Assembly: GCA_035235625.1 (NCBI GenBank)
Contig: CP141140.1
Coordinates: forward strand, 38,063,351-38,127,350
Direction of reading: 5' to 3'
Source: Saururus chinensis
Lineage: Eukaryota; Streptophyta; Magnoliopsida; Piperales; Saururaceae
DNA: 64,000 nt
Position numbers and translations under genes: made by a program. The notes beneath the pieces were generated by a model. That model did no database searches, had not been told where the DNA came from, and saw nothing but the letters and a program-made list of their open reading frames with translations. Below are positions 44,010 to 54,513 of the stretch, one piece after another (the first letter of the stretch is position 1; the number at the start of each line of letters is the position of its first letter).

Positions 44010-44040
44010 ATAGTCAGGGTACTGTATATACCCTGACTAT
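44010..44040. repeat. Perfect 12-bp inverted repeat with 7-nt loop
   Basis: ATAGTCAGGGTA at 44010-44021 and TACCCTGACTAT at 44029-44040 are exact reverse complements around CTGTATA. It lies close to the boundary between two LTR-like segments. It is not followed by a T run on either strand. Confidence 0.9.
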
Positions 44041-44049
44041 CATTTGTAA

Positions 44050-45400
44050 TTTTTTACGAATTTTCCTGACAATTCTAACTCACTAAACCAGACCGGTTCA
44101 GAGAGTGTGCTTTATTTTGTTTTATTTTTTTAGACCGGACCGAATTGGGTCGGGTAACCCGACTCGGTCTAAGGCCTGGTATTGTGGATCATCTTCCCTA
44201 CAGCCGACTAGTGGCTGCCTGGCCTCTGTCGGTGCCGTCCACACCGTGGCAGGGGGCAGCCTAGGTGCTTTTGGACCGCTGACACACGGTGGAACCAACA
44301 GCATTGGACCCACCCCCGTCTAGTGACCAAAAGAGTCCCTTTTGATTTGTTTCCTATAGCCTGAGGTGCCGCCACAACCGGCCGATGGCCCTGGCTTGAC
44401 TTGATCACCATCGTCTGGTGATTTTAGGAACCTAAATCCCGCCTCCAACCGGGGACTATGCTGCACCGTCGCAATTATTTTTTCCAATCTACTTTGCGAC
44501 TGAACAGCCATTGCAGCAGCCATGGCCATTGCTGCCCGGGCCAGGGCGTCCCCTCTCCTACGATGGTTTCGACAATCAGGTGGCCAACAGACTTCAATTT
44601 ATTCACAGCAAAAATCATTGTTCATTGTAATTACGAAACAATGACTCCAGAACACTATTTAACGTAACTACATGAATAGTAATTGTAGAAATCACTATTC
44701 TTATAAATTACACAACAGTTGCAGAAACTATATGAAATTACTCAATAAAATCTTCACTAATCTCGATTCGAAGACAAAGACATCGATCCTACTTTAGTTG
44801 TTGGTTTGTCGTCAATCCACTGTGGCCGGAGCCTCACTGTCTACCATCTTCTCTCATCCCTTAAGGCCAAAAACTCCCCCTTAATTGTACCCTAAGCATC
44901 CCTTTTATAAGCATGGAGATTAGGGTTCCTAATCCCCTTAGAAGTTGGGCCAAGCCTCCTCACTTAAGCATCTTAATTAGGCCTCTTAAAATTAAATTCA
45001 TCACATTAATTAATTGGGCCCACAAAATGACTTAAATGATCCAATTACACGTCTAAATCGGGTAAATGGGCCTTGTAGAATATGTTCAACTTTGCATAGT
45101 CGTATCTCCTTCATCGAAACTCTGATTTGCACATTCTTATTGGTGTTTTGAAGCTCTTTCTGTCTATTTTTTAATTATATTAATTTTCACCATTAATTCT
45201 ATTTATTGAGGAAGTTATTCTACTAAGAAGTTCAAAGGGTCAAACAAACTATTTCCACATATTTAGTTTTCGAAACCTAAGAAAAATCCTGGATATTACA
45301 TTCTTCCCTCCTTAAAAGAATTGCGTCATTGCAATTCGCTACGTCCAATCCTTGATAAGCTTGGCCTTCATCTCAAAACTCTTTCTACCCTCTCAAACCA
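44050..45400 (-). mobile_element. LTR retrotransposon 3' junction and LTR (fossil)
   Basis: On minus, the stretch from about 45400 to 45301 reads like the last bases of a gypsy polyprotein region. It contains TTTTAAGGAGGGAAGAA directly before TGTAATATCC at 45300, the usual polypurine-tract-to-3'-LTR junction. The LTR then runs toward lower coordinates. It carries a TATA-type CTTATAAAAGGG near 44905 and a GATTAGGAACCCTAATC block near 44925. Its far end was not resolved; 44050 is a guess. Only a sliver of internal sequence remains, so the element is broken. Confidence 0.55.
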
Positions 45401-45984
45401 CATCAATTGCAACTTATACTTTACATAACACACATTAAGAAATTAAATAATTAAAATCCTAAAAAAAATTCAGGTGGTTACAAAGTAACTTCATTCCAAC
45501 TTTTTAGTAAAACAAATGAAACTAGAAGTGGTACACCCTCCGCCCTAGATGAGTTGTGCATATTTGAAAAAATATAATATTTCTAGAAGTCAATATGAAC
45601 TTTTTTACTGTATTCATTAATCTTTTTTACACCAAAAATGAGAATGATAACATAAAATATGACAATTAATACAAAAATTTTATTTTTAAAATTTAGACAA
45701 TTCATATTTTTAAAATTTTGAATAATTAATTAAGGTAATAAAAAATATATTTATATGTAGATCATGTTTATATATCCCTAAAAATTTAAATAATTAATAA
45801 AGGTAATAAAAAATACAACTTCAATCGCAAGATACATATAAATAACGCGCTATGGTCTTTTTATCTATTTGAAATATTCTTTTCGTCATTAATAACTATA
45901 TAAAGACCCCCAAGTTTGACTTTTCATAGTAAAAAGACATATCACTCAATTAAACGGTTAAAGCATCAGCCCAAGTTTGACCAA

Positions 45985-46340
45985 GGTTATCTTTTTCATG
46001 GAAAAAATACCGATTACTCCATTAAACAGTTACTATTTACGTGTTTTTGTGATTGAGTACAAATGAAAATATGGTGGCTTCACGGGGGTATCCCGGGTAT
46101 TTAGGGCTAAAATTTATGAGGGGACGAGACATTTTTCCACAAGTGGATGAAAGTATCCTTCATGCTTGTGTTTTATTTTTATGTGATGTGAATCATAAAA
46201 TTGCTAATTAGTTAGTGATAGATTTGTTAATTATATCATACTTCGTTGACCGTAGTTTTGTCAAATTTATTGCAGCCCATTTTTATTTGGTAGGTACATG
46301 TATTAAGATTCTTTTCATGCCTAATTAACTTAGTTATATT
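45985..46340 (+). repeat. Dispersed repeat, copy 2
   Basis: This copy matches 32345-32700 over about 350 bp. The flanking stretch up to 46680 repeats the phrase CCCATTTTTATTT(G/A)GTAGGTG three times with changes. No coding content was recognised in 45400-46890. A CACCCTCCGCCCTAGATGAG segment near 45535 may be a Stowaway end, but has no partner. Confidence 0.7.
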
Positions 46341-46899
46341 GTCAAATTTATTGTGGCCCATTTTTATTTAGTAGGTGTGTGGCACTTTTTGCTTGGGTTG
46401 CGGCTTTGTTAATTTATTTTACGAAGAGTTTCTTGCATTGTAAACTTCCCTCACCTTTTTTGTTATTTTTTGTCAATTTTTATAGGTGTCATGTCCTTTT
46501 AACTTCCCTGACATTATCTATCATACATCGTTCATCATTGTTAATTCCAATCCATTCTTTTTTGTAGGTGTGTGTACTCGAGATAGTTTTCATGCCTGAT
46601 TATCAGTTATAGATTTGGTAACTTTGTATGGTATTTTTATTTGGTAGGTGTATCTAATTATTATATTTTCATGCCTAATTAATACCATGACACATTTACT
46701 TACCTCAACTTGAAAATATCTTCATCCTTTTTCCCTATTTAGACTATCAACCTATTTTCTCATTCCATCTCTTCTTCCTGTAACAATTGGAATTGTGCTT
46801 CAAATGTTTTTCTTGGCTTTTTCACTTCTTCCAAATCTTGTTTTACTTTTTGAGCTTGATTTTTCAAAATGCTTATACCAACATCTCTTCCATCTACCT

Positions 46900-49800
46900 T
46901 GTAATATCCCTAAACCCTAAAACCCGGTTTATTTAATTTATTTAGTTGTTATTTTGTGGTTTAATATTAAAATTTGGTTGGTTTAACTTATTTTTGAAGT
47001 TAAGATGGTTAAAAATGGTCTTAATCAAAATTTTCTTTACTTTGATGGTTTTATGTTAAAATAAGTTAATTCAAAATTTTCTAGATTTTTTGGAATTTTT
47101 AACTATTTTTCTGAAAAGTTAGGGGGCAAGGTTCCACCGTGGGCCCCATGTTCGTAAATTGCGATGATGGGTCCCATAAGACCCTAAAAATATTTTATTT
47201 TAGTAATTAATTATTTTACAAAAAAATTAAACTTTATTTTAGACTGAAAATAAATAAATTACTCATTTTTAGTGTGAAATTCTATTCATACCCCAAAATC
47301 CAATTAGGTAAACCCCTTGACTTACTATAAATAGGAATGCGCAACCTCATTCCCATTTGGGAATGGCTGGAATCAGGATGTTAAGAGGCCCTAATCCCCA
47401 TTCCATAAGAGGAAAGCTCGATTATGGTAGGATTCACTAGATTTCTTCATTAATCACCTAGGGTTTTGTCTAATCTTTCTTAATCCCATCTCTACCAAAG
47501 TTAAAACTTGATTTTTACCACTAAAGTTTCTGATTTTGACCTCTATTTCAAACCTCTAATGAGGTTGTTTTGAAACTAAACAAGCTCTAAATCTACAACT
47601 TTTCAAGTGATTTAAACTTTATTAATCAGATTTATACATGTATTAACAAAAACCCTAATGTGGGTAGGGATTTGAAGAGGTTGGAATGTCGATTATGGAC
47701 TAAGAAACTCACTGAAGGTAATGGTTTCCTTCCAAAATAGGTATGTGTGTTCAGATTTGAAGTAGTTGATGGTTTATGTGGGTTGAGCATGAAGTTGAGC
47801 TTTAATGGTGGCTTATGTAAAGTTTAATCTTTCTTGTGATTTCTTCATGTTTTAGTTGATAAATGATTAGATTTACCATTTTCTAAGCTTAGATTTCATT
47901 ATGATGATTTTTGGGAGTGAGATTTGAAGGTTTAATTTGGATGTGTATTTTCGGTTTTGAATTCGAAAACAAGAGGACGAATCAAAACTATAGTTCTAGC
48001 ATTCGAATGGCCCTACAGGGAGTTCGAACGCCAACACTACAATTTTGGTCATTTTGGTTATTTTCTCATTTTTATGTTTTTCTTCTTAAGTACAATTTAT
48101 TATGATAACAATGAGTAATTTATACTTGAAAATGCTACTGGTAGGATATGAATATTATGTTGAGAGCTACGATGATGTTCAAGTGTAAAGTGGATTACAT
48201 GTTATTTGGATTAGCATGTTATGATTTATATCCTAAATTCATGATTGAGTGATTCTTCATGTTTTACTTAAGATTTATAGTAAGTTTATAGCATGAGGAT
48301 GGATTTGTATGCTGCCACATGTTATGATTTATATTTTAGGTGAATGATGGTACCATGTCTAGCTTAAAGCGTAGAAATGAATATACTTATCTAAGTCTAG
48401 CGTGAGGTTTTATTTGACTCGAATTGTGTTTTTCGATGGTTTTCACCCATGATTTCACTAAGGAGGAGCCATGTTTAAATTATGATAGTATGTGTGTAGT
48501 ATGTCAATGGGTTGTTCATAATGCATACTCCTATATTTAGGATTGAATGTTACTACCATATACACACATGTGGGGGTAATTATGGTGATTGTTTGACACT
48601 TATGATTAGAAATAATGCATGTATGACTAATGGGAGCATGTTTCATGAATTAGGATTTATGTAGTCTTTGCCTATGTATATACCATATTGCATGCATCAT
48701 GAGATGGATTTATGAATGAGATTTTATCAAGATTAGCCATGGTTGGTCGATTGGATACAATTGTGTGATATTGATATCCGGGTTAATCGATCGGAGGCTT
48801 ATCGATTAGGTTTTACATCAAAAAAGATGGGGTTTTATGTCCAAAAGGACGAGGTTTTTACTTCCCTCGAGGATGGGTTTTCCTCCCTAGGTTGAGAAGA
48901 ACAACAATGCTATAAGGAGACCAAAACTATTGAAACCATCTCGACCCTGAGAATCCAGGCTGGTGTAGCCAAGTGCACTGGCTTACCAGGGGTTCTTCCT
49001 TATTAAGGATTTTACCCAAACTGTGTAATTCCTTGAGGCTTTCCAATCGGAGATTGTTTGGAGTGAGCAGGGATTGCTTAAGCTTCGGCTGATTAAGCAG
49101 GGTTGTTTTATCGATATGCATAGTTATGATAGTGTGTTAGAAATACTTTTACATGAATGTTGATTATTTATGGATATGCATGATATGTTAGTGTGTTTGA
49201 GACACTTCTCATGTAGATTGATTGTTTATGGATATGAATGATATGTTAGTGTGTTTGAAATACTTCTCATGCAGATTGATTGTTTATGGATATGCTGATA
49301 TGTCAGTGTGTTTGAGACACTTCTCATGCAGGTTGATCGTGTATGGATATGCATAATATGTTGGTGCATTTAAGACACTTCTCATACAAGATGGTTGTTT
49401 ATGAATAAGCATAATATGTTGGTGTGTTTGAGTCACTTCTCATGCAAAATAGTTGTTTATGAATAAGCATGATATGTTGGTGTGTTTGAGACACTTGTTA
49501 TGTAAGATAAATGTTTATGAAGGAGAATGAACATACATGAATATGTATAGTGTGTTGGGATAATATTCATGCAGGATGGATATGTTTATGGTTTAGTATG
49601 ATTATTTATGCTATGGATACTATGTTGAGATTTTTTAATGTAAGATAATTACTTATGGGTGAGTATGGTTAAGTAATGAGAATGTAATCATAAATGAGAT
49701 GATATATGATAGACTGTGTGGAATTCCATGATGTTTTCATATTTATTGTTCCGGTGTTCAAAACCTTATTGAGTTTTATACTCACCCCACTTTCTTTGTG

Positions 49801-50185
49801 TTTTATGTTTTAGGGTTGCAGACCGCGACATGCAGATGATCAGGTCCCTCTTTATGAAGCACGTGTGGACGATGGTTGGGTGTAGGCATTTGAGCCTAAA
49901 GATCTTACTATCTTTACTTGGTTATTCTGCTGGCATGTTAGAACTTGATGTTTGGTTGATTTTGTCTCATATTTTATTAGCTATTGTGGCTTTAGACTTA
50001 TTTCAAATGTTGTGACTTGAGCCATGTTGACGGCTTAGTGTTGTAAGATTGTGGGTTTGTAAGTGGTGGATTAAATTTAGATTTGATGTTCTTTATATTT
50101 TTACTTATTTATCTTCCACAAAGATAAAGTGGTGTGTTACTACGTGTATGTTCTACCCGTTCGAGGTCAAGTCTTTCGTAAGTCT
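46900..50185 (+). mobile_element. Long LTR of the same superfamily (fossil)
   Basis: The segment starts TGTAATATCCC at 46900 and follows the layout of the LTR at 10602. It has an AAACCCGGTTT opening, CTATAAATAGG near 47330, a perfect dyad ATTCCCATTTGGGAAT at about 47350, and GAGGCCCTAATCCCC. Next come the TCGAATGGCCC...GTTCGAACG pair near 48000, a 57-bp-type tandem array at 49110-49510, and a GCGACATGCAGATGATCAGG block near 49820. The last 100 bases seen in the complete LTR are not clearly present, so the right edge is approximate. No internal region adjoins it. Confidence 0.72.
49110..49510 (+). repeat. Tandem repeat inside the LTR, about 57-60-bp unit
   Basis: Seven or so copies of a unit carry GATATGTTAGTGTGTTTGAG, ACACTTCTCATGCAG and TGTTTATGGATATG. 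It occupies the position of the 56-bp array in the solo LTR but has a different consensus, so each LTR lineage re-amplified its own unit. Confidence 0.85.
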
Positions 50186-52860
50186 TCCATTCTAACTCTT
50201 TCATTTTGTTCATCTTCATTCCCTAACCCTTCCTCATCCAAATTGAATGTGATCATTTTCACAAAAAAATATGCAAGATACTTCTTGTTAGTCTTATTAC
50301 TTTCATTTCTGTTGAACTTTCTGTGAAAACCATTGTATGTTTGCATAGCCATTATTACAAGAAATATAAAACTGTTGAAATTGTAGTAATATATTTATAC
50401 AATATTAAAACATTACTTGTAAACATTCCAACAATGCAATCACACAACCTGTCACTTTTTGCGGTTGTTTGTACTCCTTCTTTATAGATTGCATTAGTAC
50501 ATCTCTAGTGGCTTTTAGCCAATCATAAGAGTTCATGTAACGTTTGAGATTTTTCATCATATTTTCTTTAAAATTCATGAAAAATGTTTGCAATATAATA
50601 GCTGTAAATTGGGAAAAATGACGAAAGTAAAACTTGTGAAAGTAGTTTTAGAATTTAAAACATCACACATCAATTTTTCCCATATAAATTTTTACTCATT
50701 CAAACATCATACAGCCAAACCAAGCATCCTCAGGTGCTACTAAAAAACAAACGTACGAACAAATTGCTATGATCATAGACTTTAAATACAAAACCCTCCC
50801 AAACATCCCTGAGTGCAAGTCCCATAACAGTCCACAGTCTAATCCAAATTACAAGTTTAGAAAGCATAAACACTTTAATTCTCATCTCACCCAATACAAG
50901 AGATTGTGGCACAATAATACTCAAATGAGTCAAAGATATACCTCAGTCAAAGAGATTCAATTGACTACAGAATTGAGCATAATCTCTCAGAGCTCTCCGA
51001 CACAAACCTGCAAAAGCCTCTCGAACAACGGGGCTAAAAAATACGGTAATGAGTATTATTATACTCAATAGAAAAATACCCAGTAGGGAAGTTCTAAACA
51101 GTGAACTCTATAAGTCCATACATAGATGCGTTCATGCAACTCAAACATGAAGCAAACAGGTCTATAATAATCATACACATACACATATGCTCATACCAAA
51201 AATATACCATCAAACCAATCTTAGACATACACTCTTAATCATAGTCTTACAAACTTACTTGTATAATCATACGCTTACTCATACAACTTATACATACTTA
51301 TATGACCTTACTCGTACAATCTTACTTGTCCTCGTATGACCTTACTCATACGACCTGACTCGTAGAACCTTACACTTATAGTCTTTCTCATAAACATGCG
51401 CTTACAGTCTTGGTAAAAAACTTATGCTTACAGTCTTGCTTAGAATCATATACTTATAGTCGTGCTCAGAATCATACTCTTACAGTCTTACTCAAAATTA
51501 TACTCTTACTGTCTTACTCAAAATCATACTCTTACAGTCTTAACTCAGAATCATACTCTTACAGTCATGCTTAGAAACTTACTCTTACTCATAAACATAT
51601 ATACTCACTCATACAGTACACATACTATCGACCATTGAAGATCACTACAGTTAATAAGCTCCAGCGTCGAAATGGAAAAGAATGTCACTGGGGCATCACC
51701 TTAACCTTTAGGGAGTGACTAGATGTTATGGACTTTTTCGAAGGAAAGACACACCAATACTCATGGGGCACAGGATCAAACAGGTAAGAGTAGTTTCATG
51801 ATACTACTTACCTGAGTGCACAAACTTAAACACCCACACATAAGGGGTCATACAATTGTCCACACTTTAGGGGTCTTATAGTGCAAGTGCCACTCTTGGG
51901 TAGAAATCATACAATGCCACTCTTGGGCAAAATCAAGAGTGCCACTCTTGGGCAAAAATTATACAGTGCCACTCTTGGGCAGAATCATACAACGTTCTCA
52001 ATAGAGCATCAAACGTCTGGGCTTAATACAGCACACAAATTAAATTGAAAACATATATCTCTCTCAACAGAGCATCAGATGTGTGGGGCTCAATATAACA
52101 CACAAACAATATCCCACCAATTAAATACCATGGAAACACATAAAAAATGCTCAATTGACTCATTATCGGCTAGCTCAAGCACATAATTTAATCTATCAAA
52201 ACTCTCAGGTCTCAAACTCACAATGCTATCATTAGCTTTGCTTATAATTTAAGTTTGAATTAAGTTATGTAGTACAATTATGCCACAAAAACTCTTAAAC
52301 ATACAATGCTCAACTAATCAAACCGAAGCTGAGCCCGATCTGAAACCCCAGTTCGTCAGGGCAGCGGACTTCACTTAACTCATCCATCTCATGATAATAA
52401 CTCATTGTACCACAAATCCTTATGGTCTTACATTCTCCACCATCCACCTTATGGCCAAATCATCTTACATAAATGTCATCAAACGAAGCTCCTCAATGCC
52501 AACCCCAGTTATCACCCTCTAACTTATACCTCACTTATTATGCTTACTTTTTACTTCATAATTTATACATTATGCTTGTACAATTATGCAACACTCTTAA
52601 TGTCTAACAATTCCCCAATATATGCTCCAATCCAAATGTTGTGCACGTTCACCGACCACTGTTCTTTTATCTTTATTTCAGTACATTAGGCTAGTTTCCC
52701 TTATATTAATTGTACTTGTATTTGTTTATTGCATTATTGAATTTTTGATAGGAGTACTAGTGGATCATGGGATAGTCGGGCCCACTAGCAGCACGTTCCC
52801 CAATGTAGGAGGGCACGACTCTTTTTCATTTCTCTCTTTTTTATTTTAGCAACATTTAAT
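50186..52860. repeat. Repeat-rich intergenic DNA with short tandem arrays
   Basis: No gene was recognised. At 51380-51600 a unit of about 29 bp (CATACTCTTACAGTCTTACTC or close variants) is repeated roughly six times. At 51885-51985 GCCACTCTTGGGCA(A/G)AAT occurs four times. The segment 51640-52100 (GTCACTGGGGCATCACC and AGAGCATCA...GTGTGGGGCTCAATA phrases) has the feel of an LTR, but no ends were found. Confidence 0.5.
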
Positions 52861-53799
52861 GTTATGTTTCTTGTGACGTTTATAAACAAACGTCACAAAA
52901 AGCATAATTTGCGACACTTTAAAAGCCCGCAAATGAAAAAACACACGCAAATACACCCACTTTTTTTTTGCGCATAGCCAGGCGAAATTTTCACCCAGCC
53001 GCATTTAAACCCCCGCCCCCCTCCATGTGTTTCCTCCTCTCTGTTAGACCGTAGGAGGGGACTCTCGAGGCCAAAATCCGCCCACCCCTCCTCCCTCCGC
53101 TCCCCGGTCACGACCCACCTCCCTTTGCTTTTTTGCCCCCACCCCTGGCGCCAGATCCAGCTCCTCCATTGGATTTTGGCATCACCCCCAACCTTCACCA
53201 TAGTCCCCTTTATAAATTTATTAAAGTCATTAGCGACGCAGTCAAAAGAGTCGCTAATGACTTTTACATTATTTTTTAATTTTTTTACATATTAAGCGTC
53301 GATAATACAAAATATTTATTTATTTTTAAATATTTTTTATTAGTGATACTTTTTGAAATGTTGGTAATGATTATTTTTTAATTTTTTCTTTATTAGTGAT
53401 GGTTTTATAAGCGCTGCTAATATTTTCTTTATTATTTTTATTATTAGCAATGCATATACATACGTCACAAATTATTTTTTATTTTTTTTCTAAATTTTTG
53501 ATATTAGCGATGCGTTATTAAGTGTCACTAATAATAATATATTAGCAATGCTTAAAAGTGAATTGCTAGTAAAAACAATTAACCATGCCTATTAGAGCAT
53601 CGTAAAAGAAAAATAACTAATGACGTAAAAATAAAGGTCACTAACAGTAAACTATTAATGACGTTTACTTATATGCATCGCTAGTGAGCAATAGCTGACT
53701 GGTCTTTTTTTTTATGTATTTAGAGACATTGTTTAAGTATTGCTAATATTCATTAGCCCACTTTAAGGACTGTTAGCGAGTCCTTTTTCTTGTACTGCT
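52860..53799. mobile_element. CACTA-like transposon end
   Basis: The right edge, read on minus from about 53799, is CAGTACAAGAAAAAGGACTC, close to the CACTACAAGAAAA terminus of plant CACTA elements, followed by GCTAACAGTCC. Inward, ATTAGCGACG and CGTCGCTAAT-type motifs recur (53230-53780), as in CACTA subterminal repeats. No transposase was seen and the left end is not certain; TATTACAAGAAAT near 50356 is a weak candidate. Confidence 0.5.
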
Positions 53800-54513
53800 A
53801 AGAGGTGCTACTTTGTAAAGGTTGTGCCTAAAATTAAAAATAGGCAGTAAGTATATATAACATATGACACTATGTAAATGTTGTGTCTAAAATGAAAAAT
53901 ACGCATTAACTATATACGAATATAAGATATGCTACTTTGTACATGTTGTATTTAATATGGTGTATTCATCATGAATATTGGAAACTACAAAGTGTATATA
54001 AGATAAAGAGGAGTTTTTTTACTTTCAGTTGCCAGAAGTTAGATCTTCTACGTTCCGGATACTTCACTTTTAGTTGATAGCCGGAGGTGGGTGAACACCT
54101 CCGATGGGTTCGAGTAGCCGATAGCGATATGTTGCTGCTGCTGCTGGAGATCGAAGAAAGTGGAAAACGGAGATTGGAAAGATGATCAGAAAAATCAATC
54201 GCCGGGTCTATGGCCCGTCACTGCACGGTCGGGGTAATTTGGGGTTCTTTTTTGGGCGAGTTCTATGTCTAGAGCTTATATCAATGGGAAGTGTATATTA
54301 GTCATTCGCTTTATTAAAGTGTTTATTCTTAAGATCTTATAATTGTTGCAGTTAATGACAATTATCTACTTAATTATGCTGCTATCGTCCAAAAACCCTT
54401 TGAATTATCATGTGTGCGAGATCTATACAATGCTAAAGATTCACTTTTTTTTTTTGTATTTTTATCTAAGAATATCTGGATGTTGTTAAACAATACGATG
54501 TCACTAAATGATC
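53800..54513. other. Intergenic DNA downstream of the subtilase
   Basis: No gene seen. It must contain the 3' untranslated region of the minus-strand subtilase. A short GCTACTTTGTA(A/C)A(A/T)G block is repeated with changes at about 53817 and 53934. Confidence 0.45.

Noticed and set aside
42616-44667. Several 60-100-residue frames on both strands
   Set aside because: GC-rich parts of LTR-like DNA; no family resemblance and frames overlap on opposite strands.
51380-51990. Regularly spaced short repeats that could suggest a CRISPR array
   Set aside because: Units are adjacent and degenerate with no unique spacers, and the DNA is plant nuclear.
50352-53799. A single 3.4-kb CACTA element spanning both CACTA-like ends
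   Set aside because: The left candidate end (TATTACAAGAAAT) is weak, no matching 3-bp duplication was seen, and the interior looks like other repeats.
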